Assembly (NCBI RefSeq): GCF_027922145.1
Contig: NZ_BSFC01000013.1
Coordinates: 1 to 64,000 of the forward strand
Reading direction: 5' to 3'
Length of the DNA: 64,000 bases
From: Novosphingobium resinovorum
GTDB lineage: Bacteria; Pseudomonadota; Alphaproteobacteria; Sphingomonadales; Sphingomonadaceae
Each line of letters starts with the position of its first letter. Within the stretch, counting starts at the first letter, position 1. The translations under genes were made by a program, and so were the position numbers. Below are positions 1-7,769 of this stretch, one piece after another. The notes below the pieces were generated by a model. The model did no database searches. It was not told the origin of the DNA and saw only the letters and a program-made list of their open reading frames with translations.

Positions 1-537
1 CGGCAGGGCTTCGAGCAGGACCACGTTCAGCCCCATCTTCGACAGCACCGCCGCCGCCTCGAGCCCGATGTAGCCGCCGCCGATGACGACGATGTTCTTC
101 GTCCCCGCATCGACCTCGGCCATCAGCGTGTCGCAGTCCTCGCGGGTGCGCACCGCGTGGACGCCCGCCAGATCGGCACCGCCGCACGACAGGCGCCGCG
201 GATCGCCGCCGGTCGCCCAGACCAGCTTGCCGTAACCGAAGGTCGTGCCGTTCGAGAGCGTCAGTTCCTTCGCTTCGGCGTCCACCTTGGTGACTTCGGT
301 GGAGAGCCTGAAGGTCACCTCCTTCTCGGCCCAGAACGTCGGCGGGCGAATGTAGAGACGATCGAAGGTCTTCTCCCGCGCGAAGTATTCCTTCGAAAGC
401 GGCGGCCGCTCGTAAGGATGCTCCGGCTCGCGGCCGATGACGGTGATGGTTCCGGTGAACCCGTTCTGGCGCAGGGCGAGCGCACATTGTGCTCCCCCAT
501 GTCCCGCTCCCACGATGACGACGTCTGATTTTTCCAT
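1..537 (-). CDS. FAD-dependent ferredoxin reductase, C-terminus beyond window
   Basis: The reading frame starts at 537 ([19 protein letters not shown]) and is still open at the left edge, so only the first 179 residues are seen. The N-terminal GxGxxG dinucleotide-binding motif, the [10 protein letters not shown] segment and a second glycine-rich [13 protein letters not shown] segment near residue 160 are typical of the rubredoxin/ferredoxin reductase family (roughly 400 residues) that passes electrons from NAD(P)H to a small [2Fe-2S] ferredoxin. Its place at the end of the ben-cat cluster suggests it serves the BenAB oxygenase, replacing the BenC reductase of two-component systems. Only 4 bp separate it from pcaD upstream. 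The partner ferredoxin in this cluster is broken, so the electron route is uncertain. The family call is firm; the partner is inferred. Confidence 0.88.
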   Translation of the reverse strand, partial: MEKSDVVIVGAGHGGAQCALALRQNGFTGTITVIGREPEHPYERPPLSKEYFAREKTFDRLYIRPPTFWAEKEVTFRLSTEVTKVDAEAKELTLSNGTTFGYGKLVWATGGDPRRLSCGGADLAGVHAVRTREDCDTLMAEVDAGTKNIVVIGGGYIGLEAAAVLSKMGLNVVLLEALP

Positions 538-541
538 GGGA

Positions 542-1312
542 TCAGTCCTGCAGGAAGGCGATCATGCCTGAGGCGAGTTCGGCGGGAGCCTCCAGCGGTG
601 CAAGGTGTGCAGCCTCGAGCGACAGATGCGCAGCGCCGGGGATGCGGGCAAGCAAATATTCGCCATGCCCCTCGAACGGCGTCGAGGTATCGCGCGTGCC
701 GGTTACCACCAGAGTGGGCGCGGCGATGCCGGAGATACGCTCGGCCAGATCCATGTCGCGGATCGCCGCCCCGCAGCCCGCGTAGCCTTGCGCGTTCATG
801 CCGACCAACTGGCGGCGCACGGCCTCATTGATCGCGGGTTCGGCCGTGTCCGACAGAAAACGCCCCATCGCAAGGTCGGCGATGGCGGCCATCCCCTCAC
901 CGCGCACTTTCGCGATACGGTCGTTCCACGAAGCGCTGTCCATCGTGGCGGACGTGCAGATGGGGATGAGCTTTTCAATCCGCTCGGGCGCGGCGAGGGC
1001 CAGTTCCATCGCGATCATCCCTCCCAGCGACACGCCCGCGACACTGAAGCGTGCAAAACCTGCCGCGTCCGCAACTGCAAGCACATCGGCGGCCAGCATC
1101 GCCATCGAAAATTCACCCGGATCAGCAATTGACGCACCATGGCCGCGCGCGTCGATCCGCAGCAGCGCGAAGCGGTCGCGCAGGAACGGCAGCACCGCGT
1201 CCCACAAATCCATATCGGTGCCGATGGAGTTGAGCAGCACCAGCGCAGGCGCGTCGTCACGCCCGTCGCGCTTCCAGTAGAGGCTGGCGCCTGCAGCTTG
1301 AGTGAAAGGCAT
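542..1312 (-). CDS. pcaD: 3-oxoadipate enol-lactonase (alpha/beta hydrolase)
   Basis: A 256-residue alpha/beta hydrolase. The nucleophile elbow GVSLGG lies near residue 95, the acid is probably in the TGTRDTSTP segment near residue 208, and the histidine is in AAHLAPLE near the C-terminus. In the beta-ketoadipate pathway PcaD hydrolyses 3-oxoadipate enol-lactone, the product of CatC, to 3-oxoadipate in the cytoplasm. Length and early sequence ([12 protein letters not shown]) match the PcaD family. It lies 3 bp downstream of the ferredoxin remnant in an otherwise complete catechol ortho-cleavage cluster, which is strong context. Other alpha/beta hydrolases share the fold, so the specific call rests on motifs plus neighbours. 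Confidence 0.88.
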   Translation of the reverse strand: MPFTQAAGASLYWKRDGRDDAPALVLLNSIGTDMDLWDAVLPFLRDRFALLRIDARGHGASIADPGEFSMAMLAADVLAVADAAGFARFSVAGVSLGGMIAMELALAAPERIEKLIPICTSATMDSASWNDRIAKVRGEGMAAIADLAMGRFLSDTAEPAINEAVRRQLVGMNAQGYAGCGAAIRDMDLAERISGIAAPTLVVTGTRDTSTPFEGHGEYLLARIPGAAHLSLEAAHLAPLEAPAELASGMIAFLQD

Positions 1313-1315
1313 AGA

Positions 1316-1459
1316 TCAGTCCTCAGGTGCGATGGTGACACGCAGGCCGTCGAGCGCCGGGGTCATGGCGATCAGGCAGGACAAGCGCGAGAAGTTGGTG
1401 CGATAGGCACCGATGGCGGTTTCGTCGCCCGAGCGGGTGACGGCGATCAGTCTTGGCAC
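1316..1459 (-). pseudogene. [2Fe-2S] ferredoxin with internal deletion
   Basis: A 47-residue frame starts at GTG 1459, directly after an in-frame stop. Its first 16 residues (MPRLIAVTRSGDETAI) look like the beginning of an adrenodoxin/putidaredoxin-type ferredoxin. It then continues straight into a typical ferredoxin C-terminus (SRLSC, ALDGLRVTIAPED). The 55-65 residues normally lying between, which carry the C-x5-C-x2-C part of the cluster site, are absent; only the last cysteine of the usual four remains. The join is in frame and the ends are otherwise intact. It sits between benD and pcaD in the position expected for the electron carrier of the BenAB oxygenase. As it stands it cannot bind a [2Fe-2S] cluster in the usual way. 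A real deletion or an assembly collapse would both explain it. Confidence 0.82.
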
Positions 1460-1484
1460 CTATCCATGTCCTGTGAAGCTGGCA

Positions 1485-2270
1485 TCAGCCGATATCGCCA
1501 CCAGCCACCGGCAGGACCGATCCGGTCACGTAGCTGGCCTCGTCCGAGGCGAGGAAGAGGATCGGCGCGATCTGTTCCTCCAGCGTGCCGTAGCGTTTCA
1601 TGAACGCCGACGATGTGACTTGCTCCACCGCCTCGGCCATCCAGGCCTGCTCCTGCGCGTTGTCGCCCTCGGCATTGCGGGCGACGCGGCGCGCGGGCGC
1701 GCTGGTGCCGCCGGGCGCGGTCGCGACGACGCGGATGCCGGCTTCGGCATATTCCATGGCGAGCGCCTGCGTCATGCCGTTGATCCCGCCCTTCGCCGCC
1801 GAATAGGGCACCCGGCGAATACCACGCGTGGCGTTGGACGAGAGGTTGACGATCGTACCCGCGCCCTGCCCCAGCATGATGGGCAGCACCGCGTGGCAAC
1901 AGTAGAGCGTCGGCATCAGCGAGCGGCGGATTTCCGCATCGATCTGCGCGGGCTCGAACTCGGCATAAGGACGCATGCGGATCGCGCCGCCGACGTTGTT
2001 GACGAGAATGTCGATGCGCCCGAACGCCGCTACGGCCGCCGCCATCGCCTCGGCTGCGCCCTCGTAGGTTTCAAGGTCGCATTGCACCGAGACGGCCTTG
2101 CCGCCGTCCGCGACGATGGCCTGCTCCACTTCGGTGACGAAGTCGGCCCGGTCGACGAGGACGACGCTTGCGCCCTCCGCCGCCGCGCGGGTGGCCACAC
2201 CCGCCCCGATACCCTGTGCGGCACCTGTCACGACCATGACCTTGCCTGCGAACCGTCCTGCGAAGATCAC
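1485..2270 (-). CDS. benD: Dihydroxycyclohexadiene carboxylate dehydrogenase, SDR family
   Basis: A 261-residue short-chain dehydrogenase: TGAAQGIGAG nucleotide-binding motif near residue 16, NNVGG near 91, catalytic Ser in LSSNATRG and Y-x3-K in YSAAKGG near residue 156. BenD oxidises the cis-diol made by benzoate 1,2-dioxygenase, with loss of CO2, to catechol, using NAD+. It follows benB by 10 bp and precedes the ferredoxin remnant, the usual place of benD after the oxygenase genes. The SDR family is certain; the substrate is assigned from position and overall resemblance to BenD/XylL. Confidence 0.88.
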   Translation of the reverse strand: MIFAGRFAGKVMVVTGAAQGIGAGVATRAAAEGASVVLVDRADFVTEVEQAIVADGGKAVSVQCDLETYEGAAEAMAAAVAAFGRIDILVNNVGGAIRMRPYAEFEPAQIDAEIRRSLMPTLYCCHAVLPIMLGQGAGTIVNLSSNATRGIRRVPYSAAKGGINGMTQALAMEYAEAGIRVVATAPGGTSAPARRVARNAEGDNAQEQAWMAEAVEQVTSSAFMKRYGTLEEQIAPILFLASDEASYVTGSVLPVAGGDIG

Positions 2271-2280
2271 TGCAACCTCC

Positions 2281-2796
2281 TCAGACGTGGTAGACGTCGA
2301 TGACCTGATGAATATAGTCGTCCTTGAGGACGATCTTCTTCTTCAGGATCTTCGGGGCGTCTCCAGCCGCATCCAGCGTCAGGAAGGTGGTTCCGAAAAA
2401 CTGCTGCGTCTGCTGGTAGCGGTGGCTGAGCGTGTGCCAGTTATAGCGCAGGTCGATCGCACCTTCGCGCGTCTCCAGCACCTCGACATTGGCGATGAAG
2501 TGCGAAGTGCGCGCTTCAGGCGTGCTGGCAGACGAACGCTCGGTGTTCAGGCGGTAAACCCGGTCCTCGAGCCCCTTGCGGTTGCCGTAGTAGATCAGCG
2601 AGATCTCGGTCTGCGGGTTCGTGGTCAGCGCATCGTCGTCGGTCCACGCGGGCATCCAGTACTCGGCGTCCTGCGAATAGCATTCCAGCCATTCGTCGAA
2701 CTCGCGGTCGTCGAGCAGGCGCGCCTCGCGGTAGAGGAACGCGCAGATCTCGGCATAGGACAGCGCGGCGGCGGTGTTTTCCAGAACGAGGGTCAT
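2281..2796 (-). CDS. benB: Benzoate 1,2-dioxygenase small (beta) subunit
   Basis: A 171-residue ring-hydroxylating dioxygenase beta subunit with the cystatin-like fold. The segments EARLLDDREFDEWLECY, DAEYWMPAW, LEDRVYRLNTERSSAST and TSHFIANVEVLE are characteristic of BenB/XylY/AntB. The start is ATG 2796, which overlaps the benA stop as ATGA, so translation is probably coupled. A longer open frame to 2994 exists but runs inside benA. The subunit forms the alpha3beta3 oxygenase with BenA; it has no metal site of its own. Benzoate is favoured over anthranilate or toluate by the adjoining benD and cat genes, but substrate range cannot be read from sequence alone. Confidence 0.92.
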   Translation of the reverse strand: MTLVLENTAAALSYAEICAFLYREARLLDDREFDEWLECYSQDAEYWMPAWTDDDALTTNPQTEISLIYYGNRKGLEDRVYRLNTERSSASTPEARTSHFIANVEVLETREGAIDLRYNWHTLSHRYQQTQQFFGTTFLTLDAAGDAPKILKKKIVLKDDYIHQVIDVYHV

Positions 2797-4142
2797 TCCG
2801 CAGCCTCCAGCATCGGTTCGGCGTCCTTCGCCATGCCGTCGAGCATGATCTGCGCCCAGAACTCGTGCTGGCGCACGAAGAGACCCTCGTCCTCGCTGCG
2901 CTCGCTGGAGAGCAGCGGGTTCATGCCCATGGCCTTCGCATTGGCATCGGGACCATGGACCCAGCGCGTGGCACCGCGGCTGAGGTCGTTCCACAGTTCG
3001 CCCGCACCTTCGTAGGCGGACTGGCAGCTGCGGAATTCCTCGAGGTCGTCGGGCGTGCCCATGCCGGTGACGTTGAAGAAATCCTCGTACTGGCGGATGC
3101 GGTGGGCACGATCTTCGGCACTCTCGCCCTTGGGCGCATAGCAGTAGATCGTGACCTCGGTGGTATGGACGTCGATCGGACGCACCACACGGATTTGGGT
3201 GGAGAACTGGTCCATCAGGAACACGTTGGGATAGAGCGCCAGATTGCGCGTCTGTTCGAGGATGAACTTCGCCTTGTCCTCGCCAAGCCGTGCGTCCAGC
3301 GCCGCCTTGTGGCTCCAGATCGGGCGGACTTCGGGGTTCAGCACCTGCGTCCAGAGCAGGATATGGCCATGCTCGAAGCCGTAGACGCCGCTTGCCGGGG
3401 CCTTGGACCAGCCATTGGCGTCGACCGCCTTGGTCCCGCCCTCCGCACGGCGGCCCATGGTGGACTGGTAGTTTTCGTGAACGGAGCTGACGTGGTAACC
3501 GTCGCAGCCGTTCTCCATCTGCATCTTCCAGTTGCCGTCGAAGGTGTAGGTGGAATTGCCGGTCAGCAGTTCCAGACCCTCGGGCGCCTGATCGACCATC
3601 TGGTCGATGATTACCCTGGCCTCGCCGAGATGCTCCGTGAGCGGCAGCACGTCATGGTTCAGCGAGGCAAAGATGAAGCCGCGATAGCTTTCGACGCGGG
3701 CGCGCGTCAGGTCGTGCGACCCTTCATGGTTGAAGCTGTCCGGATAGGCGCCGGTGCTGGCATCCTTGGCACGCATCAGCGAGCCGTCGGTCTTGAAGCT
3801 CCAGCCGTGGAAGGGGCACACGAAGAGCGGCTGGTTGCCCCGCTTGCGGCGGCACAGCTTGGCGCCGCGATGGGCGCAGGCGTTGACGACGCAGTTGAGG
3901 CCGCCATCCTTGGCACGGGTCAGGATCACCGGGGTCCGCCCGATCCAGGTCGTGAAGTAGTCGTTCTTCTTCTCGACCTGGCTCTCATGAGCGACGTAGA
4001 CCCAGTTGCTCTCGAAGATGTACTTCATCTCGAGTTCGAACAGCGCCGGATCGGTGAAGACGTCGCGGCGGCAGCGGAACAGGCCGGTCTCGGGGTCGTC
4101 GACCACGGCGGTCGCAACGCGGCTCATCAGATGTTCGTGCAT
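2793..4142 (-). CDS. benA: Benzoate 1,2-dioxygenase large (alpha) subunit
   Basis: A 449-residue Rieske non-haem iron oxygenase alpha subunit. The Rieske cluster ligands are visible as C89-x-H91 (CAHRG) and C109-x2-H112 (CPFHGW). The catalytic iron site is D214-x2-H217-x4-H222 (DGYHVSSVH), with a later Asp in TPDDLEEFRS. The sequence resembles BenA/XylX/AntA along its whole length (for example NLALYPNVFLMDQF). It dioxygenates benzoate to the 1,2-cis-diol in the cytoplasm and needs electrons from a ferredoxin/reductase chain. It follows catA by 25 bp and overlaps benB by 4 bp, so the cat and ben genes seem to form one transcription unit. Confidence 0.93.
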   Translation of the reverse strand: MHEHLMSRVATAVVDDPETGLFRCRRDVFTDPALFELEMKYIFESNWVYVAHESQVEKKNDYFTTWIGRTPVILTRAKDGGLNCVVNACAHRGAKLCRRKRGNQPLFVCPFHGWSFKTDGSLMRAKDASTGAYPDSFNHEGSHDLTRARVESYRGFIFASLNHDVLPLTEHLGEARVIIDQMVDQAPEGLELLTGNSTYTFDGNWKMQMENGCDGYHVSSVHENYQSTMGRRAEGGTKAVDANGWSKAPASGVYGFEHGHILLWTQVLNPEVRPIWSHKAALDARLGEDKAKFILEQTRNLALYPNVFLMDQFSTQIRVVRPIDVHTTEVTIYCYAPKGESAEDRAHRIRQYEDFFNVTGMGTPDDLEEFRSCQSAYEGAGELWNDLSRGATRWVHGPDANAKAMGMNPLLSSERSEDEGLFVRQHEFWAQIMLDGMAKDAEPMLEAAE

Positions 4143-4167
4143 GATCCTGTCTCCCGTGTTCTGGTCG

Positions 4168-5088
4168 TCAGACGGTTTCGGCTTCCGGAAGCGCCGTCGC
4201 TTCGGCGCGGGTGCGCGCGGAGAAGCCCTCGTCGCCCGCGTCGTGGGCGCGCTGCATCTGGAAATCGAACTGGATGTAGGCGCTGTCGCCCTGACGGCTG
4301 GGCACCGGCAGCAACCCTGCGCGGGTGCCGAAGGCGAAGTCGTCCGCCGCGAAGGGATCGTCGCCGAAGTTGATCTGCGTCGTCAGCGTACGGTAGCCCG
4401 GCGCCTCGATGAAGAAGTGGACGTGTGCCGGACGGTTACCGTGGCGGCCGAGCGCCTGCATCAGCTTGTCCGTCGCGCCTCCGGGCGGCACCGAGTAACC
4501 GCTCGGCTGGTTCGAATGGAACGCATAGCGTCCGTCGTCGGCCAGCCTGATGCGGCGGCGGTTGTTGAACGGGGTCTGTTCACCAGTCGGGTCGAAGTGC
4601 GAATACCAGCCCTTCGAGTTCGCATGCCACACGTGGACGATGGCGTCTTTGACCGCCTCGCCCTCGGGTCCGGTCACGGTGCCGGTCATGTGCAGCACGG
4701 TGGTGCCCTCGTCGGGGTCGACGCTGAGGTTCACGTTGCCTTCCACCAGCGGTGCACCGGCTACATAGAGGGGACCTTCGATGGTGCGCGGAGTGCCGCC
4801 GGTCAGGCCCGCTTCGGCGTCCTTGGCGTCCATGTAGAGGTCGAGGAAGTGTTCGAGGCCGGTGCCGGGGACGATCAGGCCGATCTCGGCTGCGCTGTCC
4901 GACAGGTACTTCATCGCCAGCCAGAACTCGCTCTCCGAGACGTCATGCCTGACGATGAGTTCCATCACGCTTTCGGTAAGGTCGCGCACGATCGCCTTTA
5001 GGCGCGGGCTGCCGCCGCTCTCGTTCACGCCGGCGGCGCGGTCGAGCAACTGCTGGATCTCGGGGGTCTTTACGAAGCTGGTGTCCAT
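4168..5088 (-). CDS. catA: Catechol 1,2-dioxygenase
   Basis: A 306-residue intradiol dioxygenase. An N-terminal helical dimerisation region (residues ~1-100, ending PGTGLEHFLDLYMD) is followed by the beta-sandwich catalytic domain. The Fe(III) ligands are recognisable: Tyr in IEGPLYV, Tyr in SKGWYSHFD, and two His in NRPAHVHFF. It cleaves catechol between the hydroxyls to cis,cis-muconate, the substrate of CatB. The gene lies between catC (48 bp upstream) and benA (25 bp downstream). The RRRIRLADDGRY segment is typical of catechol rather than protocatechuate dioxygenases. Confidence 0.95.
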   Translation of the reverse strand: MDTSFVKTPEIQQLLDRAAGVNESGGSPRLKAIVRDLTESVMELIVRHDVSESEFWLAMKYLSDSAAEIGLIVPGTGLEHFLDLYMDAKDAEAGLTGGTPRTIEGPLYVAGAPLVEGNVNLSVDPDEGTTVLHMTGTVTGPEGEAVKDAIVHVWHANSKGWYSHFDPTGEQTPFNNRRRIRLADDGRYAFHSNQPSGYSVPPGGATDKLMQALGRHGNRPAHVHFFIEAPGYRTLTTQINFGDDPFAADDFAFGTRAGLLPVPSRQGDSAYIQFDFQMQRAHDAGDEGFSARTRAEATALPEAETV

Positions 5089-5136
5089 TTCATTCTCTCC
5101 CGTTGTTCTTAGCCCACGATTCTGGGGCGGAGGCGA

Positions 5137-5427
5137 TCAGCGATCGTCGTCATGGATGGAGGAAGGGTGCCGCGCGAGCGGCGTGATTTTCATTGTCATG
5201 AAGGGGTACAGCGGCAGCGCCATCAGCGTTTCGTGCAGCGCCGCGTTGCTCTCGACATCGAAGATCGAGACGTTCGAGTACAAGCCGACCTTGCGCCAGA
5301 TGTGGCGCCATATTCCTGCGGTCTGGAGCTTCTGGAAGTACGCCTTTTCCTCGGCCTTGATCCGCGCCGCTTCGGCGGGGTCGAAGTCCAGGGGAATATT
5401 GACGTCCATTTCGACCATGAACAGCAT
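5137..5427 (-). CDS. catC: Muconolactone delta-isomerase
   Basis: A 96-residue protein, the usual CatC length. It begins MLFMVEMDVNIP, has the conserved E-KAYFQKLQ helix and W-x-HIWRKVGLYSN, and ends in a short charged tail. CatC isomerises muconolactone to 3-oxoadipate enol-lactone, working as a decamer without cofactor. It starts 5 bp after the catB stop, so the two are probably co-translated, giving the order catB-catC-catA. Confidence 0.94.
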   Translation of the reverse strand: MLFMVEMDVNIPLDFDPAEAARIKAEEKAYFQKLQTAGIWRHIWRKVGLYSNVSIFDVESNAALHETLMALPLYPFMTMKITPLARHPSSIHDDDR

Positions 5428-5432
5428 CGGTG

Positions 5433-6590
5433 TCAGGCTCCTGCAGTGACGGCGTGGAGGGTGGGCGCGGTCCGGTCGCGCCGGAAGAAGGCGAGCTTGT
5501 CCTCGTCGAGGTTCACTCCAAGGCCCGGCCCGGGAGGGACCGCCAGCGAAAAGTCAGCGTAACGCAGCGGTTCGGAAAGGATTTCCTCGGTCTGGAGCAA
5601 CGGACCGAACAGCTCTGTACCCCAGGCGAGTTCGGGAATTGTGGCGAATACGTGTGCCGACGCGGCGGTGCCGATCCCGCCTTCGAGCATGGTGCCGCCA
5701 TAGAGGCCGATACCCGCAGCCGTACCGATCGCAGCGACTTCGGCCGTGGCGAACAGGCCGCCCGACTGCGCGATCTTGAGCGCGAAGACGCCCGCCGCCC
5801 CGGCCGACGCGATCCGCAGCGCGGACCGTGGGCCGTGCAGCGCCTCGTCCGCCATCAGCGGCACCGCCTGGGTCTGCGACAGGCGCGCCATCGCCGTCAC
5901 GTCGTCGCCGGCGATCGGCTGCTCGACGAGGTCGCAGCCGACCTCCCGCAGCATCGCCATGCCCAGCTTGGCCTGCGCCTCGCTCCAGTTCTGGTTGACG
6001 TCAACACGCACGCTGGCGCGATCGCCGAGCGCCTTGCAGATGGCGCCAACGTGAGCGACGTCGTCACGAACGTCGCGCTTGCCGATCTTCAGCTTGAAGA
6101 TGCGGTGGCGACGCGCCTCCAGCATGGCTTCGCCCTCGGCGATGTCGCGCGCAGTGTCGCCGCTGGCCAGGGTCCAGGCAACCGGCAGACTGTCACGCAC
6201 CCGGCCACCACCGATCAGTTCCGAAGCAGGAATGCCGAGCCGCTTGCCCGCCATGTCGAGCAGCGCCGTTTCCACCGCGCACTTGGCGAAATGGTTGCCG
6301 CGCACGCACTTGGCAATCTTCCCCATGGTCGCGCCGACGAGGGCAAGGTCGCAAGTCTCGAGCACCGGCACGATGTAGGTGTCGATCGCGGACTTGATGC
6401 TCTCCGGGCTCTCCTCGCCGTAGCTGAGGCCGCCGATCGTGGTGCCTTCGCCGATGCCCTCGACGCCGTCCGCGTCGGTCAGGCGAACGATCACCATCGA
6501 CTGGGCGTGCATGGTCGCCATGGCCAGTACGTGCGGCCGGATCGTCGGCACATCGACGATGAAGGTATCAGCTCGGCCTAACATAGCCAT
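5433..6590 (-). CDS. catB: Muconate cycloisomerase
   Basis: A 385-residue enolase-superfamily enzyme of the MLE subgroup. The N-terminal capping domain (residues ~1-130) contains the flexible loop region GEGTTIGGLSYGEES. The barrel carries the KLKIGK catalytic lysine motif near residue 172, metal ligands in RVDVNQNW, VEQPIAG and ADEAL, the opposing lysine in KIAQSGG and the TMLEGGIG motif. It lactonises cis,cis-muconate to muconolactone with Mn2+ or Mg2+. It is the first gene of the minus-strand cluster and diverges from the LysR gene across a 142-bp region with a CatM/BenM-type site, so it is very probably induced by muconate. Confidence 0.94.
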   Translation of the reverse strand: MAMLGRADTFIVDVPTIRPHVLAMATMHAQSMVIVRLTDADGVEGIGEGTTIGGLSYGEESPESIKSAIDTYIVPVLETCDLALVGATMGKIAKCVRGNHFAKCAVETALLDMAGKRLGIPASELIGGGRVRDSLPVAWTLASGDTARDIAEGEAMLEARRHRIFKLKIGKRDVRDDVAHVGAICKALGDRASVRVDVNQNWSEAQAKLGMAMLREVGCDLVEQPIAGDDVTAMARLSQTQAVPLMADEALHGPRSALRIASAGAAGVFALKIAQSGGLFATAEVAAIGTAAGIGLYGGTMLEGGIGTAASAHVFATIPELAWGTELFGPLLQTEEILSEPLRYADFSLAVPPGPGLGVNLDEDKLAFFRRDRTAPTLHAVTAGA

Positions 6591-6677
6591 TGCAGCGACT
6601 CTCCCGAATGCTTAGCTTTCGAGCGAGAATTATGCCTGCCTTGCCGGGCATTCAAAGATCAATGCGGTCAAGAATTC

Positions 6678-6692
6678 ATACCTTATAGGTAT
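6678..6692. promoter_or_regulatory. CatM/BenM-type operator (ATAC-N7-GTAT)
   Basis: The sequence reads ATAC-CTTATAG-GTAT, an exact match to the ATAC-N7-GTAT site described for the LysR regulators BenM and CatM. Adding one flanking base pair gives a longer perfect palindrome, CATACC-TTATA-GGTATG (6677-6693). It lies in the divergent gap between catB and the LysR gene, 87 bp upstream of the catB start. The motif match is direct; binding is inferred. Confidence 0.82.
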
Positions 6693-6714
6693 GCTATGCT
6701 CGGTGCAGCGTTTT

Positions 6715-6721
6715 GAGGAGG
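6715..6721 (+). promoter_or_regulatory. Ribosome binding site fixing the LysR start
   Basis: GAGGAGG ends 11 nt before ATG 6733. The only upstream in-frame start (6691) falls inside the operator and has no comparable site, so 6733 (or the adjacent ATG at 6736) is preferred. Confidence 0.65.
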
Positions 6722-6732
6722 TTTCAGCTCTC

Positions 6733-7659
6733 ATGATGGACATGCGCCTTCTGCGCTACTTCGTGGCTGTGGCAGAAGAAGGCAACTTCAACCGGGCTGC
6801 CGAACGGCTGCACATCGCACAGCCACCGTTGTCACGCGCGATCCAGCAACTGGAAGCCCACGTCGGCGCCCCGCTGCTCGACCGGTCGAGCCGCCCGCTG
6901 CGCCTGACTGCCGTGGGCCGCCTGCTGCATGCGCAGGCGCTGCAGATGCTGGCACGGATGGAAGACGTGGAAACCATGGTAAAGGCGGCTGCGACCAGTC
7001 GCCGTCGTCGCCTGATAATAGGCTTCGTTGCCTCCACCATCTATGCCCGTCTGCCCGAACTGATCCGCGAATTCCGCAAGGTCGCCCAGAATGTGGAACT
7101 GGTCATGGTCGAAGCGACGACGCTCGACCAGATCGCCGCCCTGAAGGACGGACGCATCGACGTCGGTTTCGGCCGCATCCGCTTCGAGGATCCGGCCGTC
7201 CGTCGCATCATCCTGCGCAACGAGAAGCTCATCGCCGCCTTCCCGATGGATCATCCGCTGGCGACCAGCGATGAGCCGATCTCACTGCGCGAACTCGCCG
7301 ATGAACCCCAGATTCTCTATCCGCGCGCACCGCGCCCCAGCTATGCCGACCAGGTGATCTCACTCTTCCGCGATCATTCCATCGAACCGCGTGTGGTCCA
7401 CGAGGCGCGCGAACTGCAGATCGCTATCGGCCTCGTCGCAGCCGAGGAAGGCATCGCGATCGTCCCGGAATCGGTCCGCCGCGCCCGCAGCCACGACGTC
7501 GCCTTCCGCGAACTCGTGGAGCCTGCGACCTCGCCCATCATCATGAGCCACCGCCCTGGCGACCACTCACCCGAACTGGCGCTCATGACGGCCGTGGTCG
7601 CCCGCAAGTATGCGGAGTGGGGCTATGACGTTCCCACAGCTTTGACCGAAGAACTCTGA
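6733..7659 (+). CDS. catR: LysR-family activator of ben/cat genes (CatM/BenM-like)
   Basis: About 308 residues. The N-terminal winged helix (residues ~3-62: LLRYFVAVAEEGNFNRAAERL, LHIAQPPLSRAIQQLE) is followed by an effector domain whose RPSYADQVISLF and EARELQIAIGLVAAEEGIAIVP segments resemble BenM/CatM/CatR. These regulators bind cis,cis-muconate (BenM also benzoate) and activate catabolic promoters. The gene is divergent from catB with an ATAC-N7-GTAT site between them, the classical arrangement. Whether the true effector is muconate, benzoate or both cannot be read from the sequence. The symbol is chosen by position and could equally be catM or benM. Confidence 0.88.
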   Translation: MMDMRLLRYFVAVAEEGNFNRAAERLHIAQPPLSRAIQQLEAHVGAPLLDRSSRPLRLTAVGRLLHAQALQMLARMEDVETMVKAAATSRRRRLIIGFVASTIYARLPELIREFRKVAQNVELVMVEATTLDQIAALKDGRIDVGFGRIRFEDPAVRRIILRNEKLIAAFPMDHPLATSDEPISLRELADEPQILYPRAPRPSYADQVISLFRDHSIEPRVVHEARELQIAIGLVAAEEGIAIVPESVRRARSHDVAFRELVEPATSPIIMSHRPGDHSPELALMTAVVARKYAEWGYDVPTALTEEL

Positions 7660-7769
7660 CGGCCCGCGAGCATGCAACCAAGTTGGCTCACAATGCATAC
7701 ATATGTGATGTCGGATTTTGCGGCGCGGGGTGCTAACCCACCCGCGCCCCCTGCTGCGAGACGAGAGCC

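Noticed and set aside
157-528. Plus-strand open frame antisense to the ferredoxin reductase
   Set aside because: The opposite strand gives a clear FAD-binding protein; the plus frame has no known motif.
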